From: Phlebotomus papatasi | Lineage: Eukaryota > Arthropoda > Insecta > Diptera > Psychodidae | NCBI RefSeq assembly: GCF_024763615.1 | Contig: NC_077224.1 | Span: forward strand, 43,348,712-43,412,711 | Direction: 5' to 3' | DNA length: 64,000 nucleotides | Made by a program: the position numbers and the translations under genes | The notes under the pieces: model-generated | Seen by the model: only the letters and a program-made list of their open reading frames with translations | Told to the model about the DNA's origin: nothing | The model's database searches: none | Shown: in pieces, positions 54,420 through 64,000 of the stretch | Layout: every line of letters begins with the position of its first letter | Numbering within the stretch: the stretch's first letter is position 1

Positions 54420-54679
54420 GGCAAAAAACAAACGAGCAGTAAAAAATTCAAAATGGGCAGTAAAAAATTAAAAATGTAAAATATCTGATTATGGTCAGTA
54501 AAAAACTTAAATCTTTACAAAAATGGGTCTATTTTATATATTTAATATTTAAAATAGTTCCATATAGAGTGAAAAGCCCTTTATTTTCCCTTTGCCAAAA
54601 TTTGGACGATAATATCACTGTTACAAAATTTTTTGTTACTGATCTATTTTAACTTTTTACTGCTCATTTATTCAATGCC
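54420..54679. mobile_element. Mutator-like MITE with 9-bp TSD, copy 2
   Basis: GGCAAAAAACAAACGAGCAG through TTATTCAATGCC is flanked by a perfect 9-bp duplication TATTTTTAC (54,411-54,419 and 54,680-54,688). It aligns throughout with 471-735. Two copies with different perfect 9-bp duplications fix the element ends. Confidence 0.9.
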
Positions 54680-54688
54680 TATTTTTAC

Positions 54689-55190
54689 GAGTAAAACAAA
54701 TATTAACAAATTGGCAAATACTCATTGACCCTGTCCAACCATTTCTTTCCGCATGAGAGCATTGTTTTCTCCCACGACCGGCGTTGAGAACTGTTCTCAA
54801 TTTCAAGTTCTCAAGCTTATTAAGGAAATTTAATAATTTTCAAACTGGACACTTTTGAAAAATTAATTTTTGTAATGTAATATTGATAAATGAAAAATTA
54901 AATAAAAGTGTTGAACTTTCTTAAAACCAGTAACTAAATTAGAAATAGTCCTAAATCGATATCTTTTACCGTTCAGCCTGTAAATTGGTAACGGCAAGGC
55001 GGATATTAAACAAGTACATTGTTTATTTTTTTAATTCATCATCATTTCGGAATTTTGCAAAAACTCGATGTTGTTTAAATTTGTCCCTAATTCTGCGGTG
55101 TATGTTCTGTTGAACTTTTTCCTACAAATTGAACGTTTCAAAATATGTAAAGTAACTTAAAAAAATATTATCGGTTTTAAAAATTGGATA
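54689..55190. other. AT-rich spacer, no feature seen
   Basis: No repeat copy or supported frame was seen. Confidence 0.4.
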
Positions 55191-55192
55191 TA

Positions 55193-55827
55193 GGACGAAT
55201 TGGGATACCTTTGAAAGTGGGGCGCGTTTAAAATTAGCATTTTTCACCTATTTCTAAATAAAATTGAGCCTTATCGTGATATAATTTAATTGTAGGGCAA
55301 GTGTGCCAAATTTCGGCATAGTTGTATGCAAGTGCCAAAATCTCAAGTTTGAAATGTAATATTTTTAATAGAAATTGATTTTTTATGCCTTCTTCTTAAG
55401 CAGTGTTGATTGGAATCTTGTAGACAGTTCATCGTCTCTATTTACTCTAATAATTAATACTTTTTAAAATGAATAAAAATGTGGACATAGCTTTGGTACT
55501 CTATTTCGGCCACCTTCATTCTCATAGTTCCTTGCCCTTCAGGAATTCTTCCAATATCTTTTTCATGTCATCTCGTTTGTCAAAGCTACATTTTTTGTTA
55601 TTCTTTTGCATTGTATAATCTCTAGAGAGTATGTAAAAACTAAAAATTCATGGAAATTCGAGGAACAAAAAAGGTGGCCGGAATTGCAAGCTGGCCAGAA
55701 TTTGGCACACTTACAAGGAGATTGTGAAGCTGAATTACATTATGATATGGCTCAGTTCCACATAAAACACAGGAGAAAATTCCTAATTTTAAATGTACCC
55801 CACTTTCAACGGTGCCCGACTTCCCCC
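55193..55827. mobile_element. TA|GGGGAAGTGGGGCACC-family MITE split by another element
   Basis: The left part (55,193-55,292; GGACGAATTGGGATACC) and right part (about 55,713-55,827; ending CGACTTCCCCC) align with the two halves of 38,116-38,330. TA flanks are at 55,191-55,192 and 55,828-55,829. The element 55,295-55,712 lies between. Confidence 0.75.
55295..55712. mobile_element. TA|GGGCAAGTGTGCCAAATTTCGGC element, nested
   Basis: The left end follows TA (55,293-55,294). The right end GAATTTGGCACACTTA is the complement of AAGTGTGCCAAATTC, with its outermost bases diverged. The interior contains a second GCAAGTGCCAAAATC near the left end and no gene. The 74-codon frame at 55,606-55,830 crosses the junction and is not supported. 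Confidence 0.65.
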
Positions 55828-55829
55828 TA

Positions 55830-58800
55830 ACTATTTTTTTTTTTATATTTTTAAGCCCGAAAATAATTATAATATCAATTTGTCATATTTTCCACTTTTC
55901 CAACGAAAATTCATGATCTGCTTGATGCTTTGTGATGCATTGAGGTTAGTCCTTATTATCAGGCATAAGCCCTTGTGGGGAAACGTGATATGCGATGAAA
56001 GGCTAAAGGGTGAAAAATGACACCCAAGAGCATCAGGAAGCCTATCTCTGTCGCCATGGGAAGATGGCAAAGGCCATCCATCCTGCCAGAAGGATATCCC
56101 CATCTTGCAGGAAATTGTGGCTTACGCACTTTCAACTTGTGTACCCCGTGATTCGCACATCGTAAATCTTGTAGTCTTGTGACACTATCTCCATTGGGTA
56201 TTTCTGCAGGCTCGTTCATTTTATTGCATCTCTGTGCCCCATTGTTTTGTAGAATTTCAAGAGGGGTGCGGTGGATTATTAAAATGACCCCATTTGCCCA
56301 TAACTCCTCATTTGAGACCAACGAATGAGGCATGTTTCTGGATGGATGAGACACCATTTATGCATTATACTGCTCATAGTGGTGACTGATTCACCCAACA
56401 GTGCTCTCTAGGGATTGCGGCAGCATGATTTTGGCCAGAAAACTCTCCCTATGATGCAACCCCAGAATTGAATTCCTTACCAACTCCGTCACCCTTGAGG
56501 ATGATGTTGTTATTTTTATTTCCCACCTGGGAACGCGTGAAATGATCATCAGATAGGAAGGAAAAAAAGAGCTTTATGGCATTTGGGGGGTTGGTGAGGA
56601 TGAGCAAAAAAAAGCCTGGCAAAGTGCGCAGTGGAAATTTCACATTTTCAGCATAATTAAATATACAGAAGCAATGTATTCACCTCCCCAAAGCCCTGTA
56701 AATTTACCTTACAATCCAAAAAGCTGTTCACTTATTCAATTTCGATGCATAATACATCCAAAAAGCTGTTCACTTATTCAATTTCGATGCATAATACATG
56801 ACATTGTTTTTTTCCGGTGGGTGGAGGGGTGTCTTCGAGTCATGCTTTACCAGTAACTTTTGCCAGGAAAAAGCTCCACCGCACAGGAAAGGAGAGATTC
56901 TGTACGGAAAGTGATGAGTTATGAATCTACGCCAAGTTTATGAGTTGCACTGAAGAAATTTCCATGTAACTTTTCTCCAGCAATCTTGCAAAATATATGT
57001 TCACCAGAGCTTCCCTCAAAGGGGTGTGGGTTTGAAACTTTAAATACACACAGAAACGACGGGAAAATTGAAAAAAAAGAGATATGAAAAGTGACTTCAG
57101 ATAAACTTTGGGAGCTATTCCTCGAGTCAACTTGCTCCTGTATCGCAGTGAACAAATTTCTAAATAACTTTTATGGGAAGGAACTCGTGAGCTTTTGAGC
57201 TTTATAATATATTTTCTGTGGGATTTGATAAACAACATTTCCTAATTGATTTTTTTCTATGTATTACACTTTTGGAAACTCTCGCTATTCTATTCTCCCT
57301 TGCGAGAATCACTATCCTTTGAGTTTGCTTATATGAAAGCTTTCGGTTGATTGTTCGATTCTCTAAATCTCGAGCATTCATAAATGAAATTTTCATTCTC
57401 TCTATAAAAGTTATCATCAAACAATATATTATTTTGTGGGGAAGAAAGTTAAAATGTATTGAGATTTTGCGATTTATATTTTGCAGTTACCATTTCTTTT
57501 TTTGGAATTCACATAGGGTAACGTGTGGTATTTCGGGACACTTTTTAGCACTTTTAAGTTTCAAACAGCTTAACGACTTCTCAAATATTTTTTTTTCTTT
57601 GTTGATACAAATATTTATGTTTCTTATGCCATCCAGAATAGGATTCTTATCGAAAAATGTTGAAAATTGCAGCATTTTTTATACAAAAAAAGAAAATCCC
57701 TGCCCAATAAAAAATAGGCCACGCCTCCATTGAAGATTTTGTAACAATAATGGTTTACTAAATGATTTTCAAACTAACCTGTAGAATTTTTCACAATTCT
57801 AATAATCCTACGGGGAAGAAAACAATAAATAAAGGCTTTGATTGGAGGCAATGCATAGAAGTGGGCGTGGCTATTTTTCAATTTTTAGTGAAATCCAACA
57901 AATTTTGTGATATTGTAAGCCTTGATCCGGGCACATCTAAATACAATTAAAAAAGTATAGAGAGAAATTGGAGAACTAAAGATGCTACCCATTTTTCACT
58001 TTATGAGAGTGAACCATCAACGGCGACTGATGCTTGCTCACTCGATGAAAACTAAGAATAAATAGGTACCTAATAAAAAGAGTCACAAAGCATTCTTTGA
58101 ACACCCATAAGGATGGTAGGTGTTGGGCGCATCATAGTAATAAAAGATTAAAATTGGTGGGTTGCGACGATCGACTGGGTTGACATGTGTCGAATAGGCC
58201 TTACGCTCTACATTACCTTCATTTAGTTCCTCTTATCTTTAACCCTAGCGACCAATATACAAAGTTTATATTTTCCTTTTTTTATTTAATCATACAATAA
58301 ACATTTTAATTGTTTTGCAAAAGTAGTTCTCAAGATTCAAGATTCAAGACCTTTGAAATGATTGGAATAGGTTTCAATGACAGAGAGAAATAAAAAATCT
58401 CAATTTCTTAAAGAAGTTGTTTATCTCATCAGTAGGGGAATTCTATAAGAATATGAAAATGTCATACAACAAATTTTTGTGGTTAAATTCTGAAGCAGAA
58501 TAATATTAAAGACCACGGAGTATCAAATAGCCATTGCAAGCAACTCCATGAATTGCTCAATTTATCGATATGTGTAATATTTTTCGAATAGTTGTGTCTC
58601 ATTCATCATATAAAAAATTCTGACTCTGTCAAATGACATTGTCATACTGTTACAGAATTTGTATAAGGCGTGGTCTAATGAAGAGCGTTCTCTAAATGTA
58701 ATTAACAATTGAATTTTTTTTTGTATGACTAGTAATTTTAGAATCACAGTAATTCCTCATTCAAATGAGATTTAAAAAATAAAATATACTTTTTCTGGGC

Positions 58801-58958
58801 TACAATTTTTAAATGAGTCATATTTTAAAATTATCGCAATTGAAAAACAAATTTGAACTAGAAAATTGGCTAAGAAGTAACATACTTACGCGTAAATAAA
58901 ACGGGATAATCGAGAAAAATAATTCAACCAGGATATTGAATTGGTAAGAAAAAACTAG
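55830..58958. other. Unique non-coding island, then AT-rich sequence
   Basis: The segment 55,900-57,130 is single-copy and GC-richer. A 132-codon - frame (55,959-56,357) has no domain and overlaps others. GGCCACGCCTCC at 57,717 and GGGCGTGGCTATTTTTC at 57,863 form a weak inverted pair. From 57,950 the DNA is AT-rich with no further signal. Confidence 0.4.
56715..56798. repeat. Perfect 42-bp tandem duplication
   Basis: The unit beginning TCCAAAAAGCTGTTCACTTA is present twice without a mismatch (56,715-56,756 and 56,757-56,798). It is a recent slippage or duplication event in otherwise unique sequence. Confidence 0.9.
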
Positions 58959-59480
58959 ATCTTTTCAAAAAATTCATATTTTACCAAATCGGTTGAAGTA
59001 TGATCCCCAAAACTGATTGACTTTTGTTTTTCAGCAAAATGGTGAATTTTGCGGTCATAGGTATATTTGGAAGAAATGTTTGCCTGGACTACCTCTAAAA
59101 CATATCCAAAAATCATTGAAAGAGCTTGGGCCAATTTTGAGAAAAACCAAAAAAACATTATTTTTGGGGAATATGGGGAATATTAATTATTGGGGATGTA
59201 AAGTTATTCAAAAATCGGTACTTAACCGGTTCATTACCGATGAAGACCGATGCAGCCGGGTTAGAGATTTCAATATCTTTCCAAAAAATACAAATTTAAC
59301 GAAATCGGTTGAAAAATGAGCCTTCCAAAGTGGTTGACCTTTGACCTTCAATATTTCAGAATGGCGAATTTTCCGGTCATAGGTATATTTTGACGAAATG
59401 TTCGCTTAGACCACGTCTAAAACATATCCGAAAACCATTGAAAAAGTTTCGGCAAATTTTGAGAAAAACAAAAAAAAAAG
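58959..59480. repeat. Two diverged units of an approximately 307-bp tandem repeat
   Basis: Unit 1 (58,959-59,150) and unit 2 (59,266-59,480) share, in order, AAATCGGTTGAA, TGACTTTTGTTTTTCAG or TGACCTTCAATATTTCAG, AATGGYGAATTTT, GGTCATAGGTATATTT, GAAATGTT, CTAAAACATATCC and AATTTTGAGAAAAAC. The segment between contains CGGTACTTAACCGGTTCATT. It is likely a remnant of a longer array; the open frame across it is incidental. Confidence 0.65.
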
Positions 59481-61610
59481 TTTTTGGATGGGATAGAGAG
59501 TCTTGGAGAAAAAAAGACATCTAGAGATATCGTTTTTTTTTTTTGGGGGGTCACCGAAGGCCGGAAAGTGATATCTTCTACCGTTTAAGCTCCAGAGCGG
59601 TGAAAAGTTGGAATAAAAGTCGATTATATTACTGATGTCTCTTCGAGTTCGAGCAGACTTCTTTAAAATAAATTAAAAGAAACCTTTTTTGCACCAATGT
59701 TTCAGATCTTTGGTAGATATGGATTGTAGTTATAGAAATTTACAGCTTTTTCCAAAGGTCAGGTTCCCATTCTATTTCTGTTGTTTATTAAATAGACTCA
59801 TTGACAAATTTACTCATTATTTTATAAAAATTTCCTCCAGTTTTTTGCCGTTTATTGTAATTAAACTTCAAAAGCTCAAAATTAATTAATCCTATTTAAG
59901 ACTTAGTAAAAAGAAATTGAAAGGCCTTTGAATCACGGATAATTCTTATTCAAAAAAGATTTTGAGAATCTCTTTACTGGCTTTTTGAGAATTTAATTGG
60001 TTTCTGTACTAAAATTATGAGTACTGCAGCAGTTCCCATAGTTTCTAAAATTTTCTCCTTCAATTTTCTATTCTTCTTGGTAAAAGTATTTAAATTTAAA
60101 TTTCTAAAATGTTTGTAATTTAAGAGCGGTATACAGAAGTTATTACCGAGGTGTAGTTTTTCTCAAGTTTTGTGGCGTGCTGGTGATACTTTCTTGCTAA
60201 TGATGTGTATACACAGTGTTAATAATAGAGTGAATTGTGAACAGTGTGTAAGAATTTGATTCCAGGGTGCCAATAATACATGGAGATTGCCTTAATGCAT
60301 GGCGTGACTGTAATGACTCAATCGAACAACAATGTCGTCAATAATTCACAAGGAATATTTACACTAATACGACACGAAAGAAGATGAGGATATGGTCTTT
60401 TTCACATTGGATACTAGGCACTGTGGGATGAAACAGCTCAGTGGCGCCTAATTTCTCTTCTCAAATCGATAATTAGACTTCTCTAGGAGGATCTAAAAGA
60501 AAAAGTTTGGCAATTAAATGTCTCAGCTTTGTATACACAAGTTTTATCCTCTTGAACAATTTTACCATCACCTCAGCCAAAAATTGGCATCGATAGGAGC
60601 TTTTAGGAAGGACGAGGCCTATTTGAGCGCTCTCCCTGTCCCAAAAAAAAAGCTCTCGATATTATATTTTAATGTATTAAAATATTATGAAGCCATTGGA
60701 GTGAATGAAAGATAAACTGGAGTGGTTTTATCGACATTTTTCCGCAATTAAATTCTCTCTGTTGCTGTCGTAAAAATGTTGTATATGTCGATGAAAGTTT
60801 ATATATGCGAGGATATATGGTGCTGTATTTTCAGGGTAGTTGATTTGTGCCACAAACACGAGACAAACCTCTCAAAATGGGGAGGTTGTTTTATATGTAC
60901 AATCATAAAAATTAATTCGTCTCTTTTATATGATGCGAGGGAAATCGCATTAAAATAGACACAAAACACCACGGATATCCCGGAGAAAGATCCGATCTTA
61001 TCGATCAACAGAGGAAAATCAACCCATCTCTTTCATCATCATCGCACCATTCGGTGTTGTTGAAAGATAACATAATGGGCAACATTACACAATAAAAACA
61101 CTGGACATTGTTTAATGTGTCCGATCTTCTCCCATCTCCTATATAACCCCTTTCCCTTCTTCACTTGACCGTAAATATGCCCCAAGAGAATGCTTTTCTA
61201 AATGACTCTTTGAATTTTTTATGGTGACACTTTTACGATTTACTCTATTCTTCATTGAAATTAATGACAATGTATTAAATTTTTTATGTGATTAATTTTA
61301 ATATTTACTGCAATTCTATACAGTTTGAGTGGTTCTCCTGCTACCCCACTGAAGTGGCTCATTCTTACTCTCAATTTGCGTTTATGGGAAAATTCTGAGA
61401 GTGAATTACATTATACCCCCCATTGCATATGATTACACTGAGAAAAATATTCAACTCTTATTTACTCATTGATTATGGATGAGAGTGTACTTGAGTTTTA
61501 TATGCGACTCTTTTAATAAATTAAGAAAAAAAGAACATTGAGATCGAGTATTCTTTACATTAAAATAATTTTCTATTTTCTAAAGGACAAGGATTTTAAA
61601 GGAAAATCGT
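59481..61610. other. Unique non-coding island
   Basis: Single-copy sequence, most distinctive from 60,150 to 61,460. No supported frame. A run of ten or more T then G7 occurs at 59,529-59,550. Confidence 0.4.
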
Positions 61611-61612
61611 AT

Positions 61613-62745
61613 GTACTAAAATTTGTGTACTAAACCTTGTGATAGTTTGAATGTGTTTTTCAATACTAAATAGTATAAAAATCGTAAATTTCTGTTTTTA
61701 AAAAAAAATTGTGAATGTTAATTGAGTTCGTCTGTTTTTTAATTTGTTATTTATATAATAATAAATATCGTTGTTTGTACTAAATTTGTTTTACCTCAAA
61801 CTTCGATTTTTTATTTTAATACCCGTAGATCAATAAAAGTGTAAAAATATACTCAAACTTTATTACTTTACAAACTGAAAATAATTCTTTGCAATAGTAC
61901 AATATTTAGTACAAATTGTTTAAAACTATATACAATGCATATGGCTCAGAGGAAGCCCACTTATAAGCTTTAGAAGTGAAAAATAACAGTTTTTCTGCAA
62001 TATTGCTAATTTAACGTTCAAGAAAAGTTTTTCACAGTGAAATTATGATACAAAATTGTACTGTGTACTAAATCACTAATAGAATGTGCTGTTTTTAAAG
62101 TGATTTTTTTGTGTGAAGTTTTGTGTAATGAAATTTAATCATTTATCTAAGGGTTTCTAAATTTTATTTAACAGTTATCTGCAAGTGAAAATCTAAATTT
62201 AATAAAAATAAAATCAGTTTTGAGTGCAATAGTATGTTTAAGGAGTACTAAATTCTGTGATATATGATAATCTCGTGAATTTATTATTTACAATGGATTA
62301 TATCAGTATTATATCAAGTTTTGTTAGTGAAAGTCAGAATATATTATTTAATAGTGTGTTGTTCTAATAACATATTAGACTAGTACTAAATTTAATATAA
62401 ACCGCTCCACTTGTATTTCTAAAAAATGAAATATTTTAATGTGTTGTTTATAAAAAAATATATACTGTTAAATAGTGTGTATAATTTTTTCTATTTTATA
62501 CTAATTTTAAACGATATTGAAATCTGTACTAAAAGTGTTACTATTTTGTGTGTTTTACAAAAATTATGTGATTCGGTGTTGTATCAAACAGTGGTAGTTG
62601 AATAAAAGTTTATTGCTAAATTATGTTTAGTGTCTAATCGAAGGTGTACTAAATTTAGTACAATGTGCTAATCTTCTGAAATAATGAATAGAACTATTCA
62701 AATTTCAAAATGCTTCATTCAATTATGAGTAAATTATTTTAGTAC
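61613..62745. repeat. GTACTAAA motif cluster 2
   Basis: GTACTAAA (r = complement) starts at 61,613, 61,627, 61,777, 61,905r, 62,065, 62,245, 62,383, 62,526, 62,645, 62,653r and 62,738r. After the first pair the intervals are about 120-180 bp, which looks like a decayed tandem satellite or a phased motif array. No frame is present and the DNA is very AT-rich. Confidence 0.65.
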
Positions 62746-64000
62746 AACACTATACTAATTTACTGGTCCATTTTTTCCGAACTTTTCTCAGTGTTATTCA
62801 TCTTGCTTGTACTCCCTCGTACATTTTAATAAAGCTTCAAAGCTTTCACCATCTATAAATCTGGTAGGGTAGTAGGGGTTGAAGTCTGTGGGTGGTGTGA
62901 GAAATCGTGACTTTTGCATGAAAAGTGGGTCACATACTATTTACATGGTGAAATGCATTGCAAAAGCTCATAAAAGCTGACAAGTACAGAATTTCTTTTT
63001 CCATCTGGGTGGGCATTTTTCACCTTCATCCGCATGTCTTTCTTACGTCTCTCTTTATATATATACTTTTCGTTCTAAAAAGAAGGCGAGATGGTACTCT
63101 GAGTTGGAAAAATTCTACTCTGATATTCATGGTGCGAATGTTGTGCAAAATTCACAAGAATTGACAGACTCTCAATTGAATTCACGTGGAAGTTTTTGGG
63201 TGGGATGGAAATTTGTTGGGTAAATAGCGTATTTTGTGCATTTTGAGCCCACCATGAAAGAAATTATAGGGTTTGGAGGTGGTTTGCAGGAGTCACGAAA
63301 GTTGCAGAAGATGCCGTTGGCTTGACCAGAGAAATCAGACGATGAGGTCAACACTGGGTTAAATCATTGATGTATGCTGTTGCGAGAGGCTTCTTTTTTT
63401 TTTAGTATTCTTTGGGACCACGTGAAATATGAATGTGAAGAGACTCCCATGGAATTGGCTCCCTCGTAATCAATGGTGCTTTCATATAATTGGATGCTGA
63501 TCACTCTCCAACCTTTCACACCACAAATAACATCCCATGCCTAATCTATGAAGCAATTTTCATCCAGGCCGAGAGAATTTTATTCAATTTGTTTGTCCAT
63601 CTTCTTTATAAATATCTTATTGCCATTTACTATTCCATTTTCTATTAATCGTCATTAGAAGCTCACCCGGATCGGGTATCAATGCCTTTTTTATTCAAAT
63701 TGCCATTGTTGTCTCCGACAGAGAATCTCTATTACTAAAATCCTCATTATGTTTCCCCGTGTGTTGACTCCACCAAGGGGGGAGGGGGCAGGAGAGAGAG
63801 AGTCCAAAACCGCAGAGATAATCGTGTTTGTGGTTAATTATGTGTATCGAGGAGACTTTCTGGCGATTTGTTAAATTTTAATTTTTATCGTGAACCAAAC
63901 ACCAAGCAACATTTTCATCTTCTCTCTCACGCGAACTGGAATACCCATGGTAGAGGATTAGGTTACAGACCATCATGGGAAGAGATTCCCGCCAAAAAAA
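62746..64000. other. Unique non-coding island to the window end
   Basis: Single-copy sequence with no supported frame. GGGGGGAGGGGGCAGGAGAGAGAGAG at about 63,777 is a short purine run. Nothing else was recognised. Confidence 0.4.

Noticed and set aside
1..64000. CRISPR array, bacterial operon, phage or organelle DNA
   Set aside because: There are no regularly spaced identical repeats with unique spacers, no dense coding and no ribosome-binding-site-led gene strings; the structure is that of animal intronic DNA.

Overview
The window reads as non-coding DNA from a eukaryote, most likely a dipteran insect. The base composition is AT-rich, and I found no intact gene, rRNA or tRNA. The longest open frames (about 100-160 codons) have no recognisable domain or coding-like context. 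The best clue to its role is a pair of textbook recursive-splice (ratchet) sites on the + strand, near 11,245 and 53,788. Each has a branchpoint-like A, a pyrimidine tract and YAG directly joined to GTGAGT. I infer that the window lies inside a very long intron of a + strand gene whose exons are outside it. I cannot name that gene. The insect assignment rests on the transposon mix, and I would not go below order level.

The layout is a mosaic. Islands of apparently single-copy sequence of roughly 1-3 kb (e.g. 8.7-10.6, 13.0-14.6, 15.5-17.6, 28.1-29.9, 34.6-36.7, 38.8-40.8, 43.3-44.9, 48.4-50.1, 52.2-53.5, 55.8-57.4, 60.2-61.6 and 62.8-64.0 kb) alternate with AT-rich stretches packed with short inverted-repeat transposons. 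I could delimit more than 30 elements, many to the base by their target-site duplications (TSDs): TA for Tc1/mariner/pogo-like, TTAA for piggyBac-like, 9 bp for Mutator-like, 8 bp for hAT-like and TAA for Harbinger-like. Many different TA families share the same outer end, TA|GGGGRA, as if one pogo-like enzyme moved them all. Insertions are often nested, up to three deep (6,305-7,303).

The richest locus is a related pair of pogo-like elements. The short copy (18,068-19,399) carries a 336-bp insertion with a 12-bp TSD. This is two inverted 100-bp arms, each with a hammerhead-ribozyme-like core of the type found in Penelope-like retroelements. The long copy (24,359-26,973) has the same ends plus a 1.6-kb interior. 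That interior holds a decayed pogo/Tigger-like helix-turn-helix segment on the + strand and, on the - strand, a broken fragment resembling a PBK/TOPK protein kinase, apparently captured host coding sequence.

Other structured DNA includes a tRNA-like segment with both Pol III boxes inside an 866-bp element (4,934-5,799) and two clusters of a GTACTAAA motif (40.8-43.25 kb and 61.6-62.75 kb). There is also a fold-back made of a 15-bp minisatellite (44,951-45,505), palindromes with a TA element at their centre (21.5-22.7 and 50.86-51.25 kb), and two directly repeated CTCF-like sites (32,980 and 33,313). All calls come from reading the sequence by eye; no database search was run.
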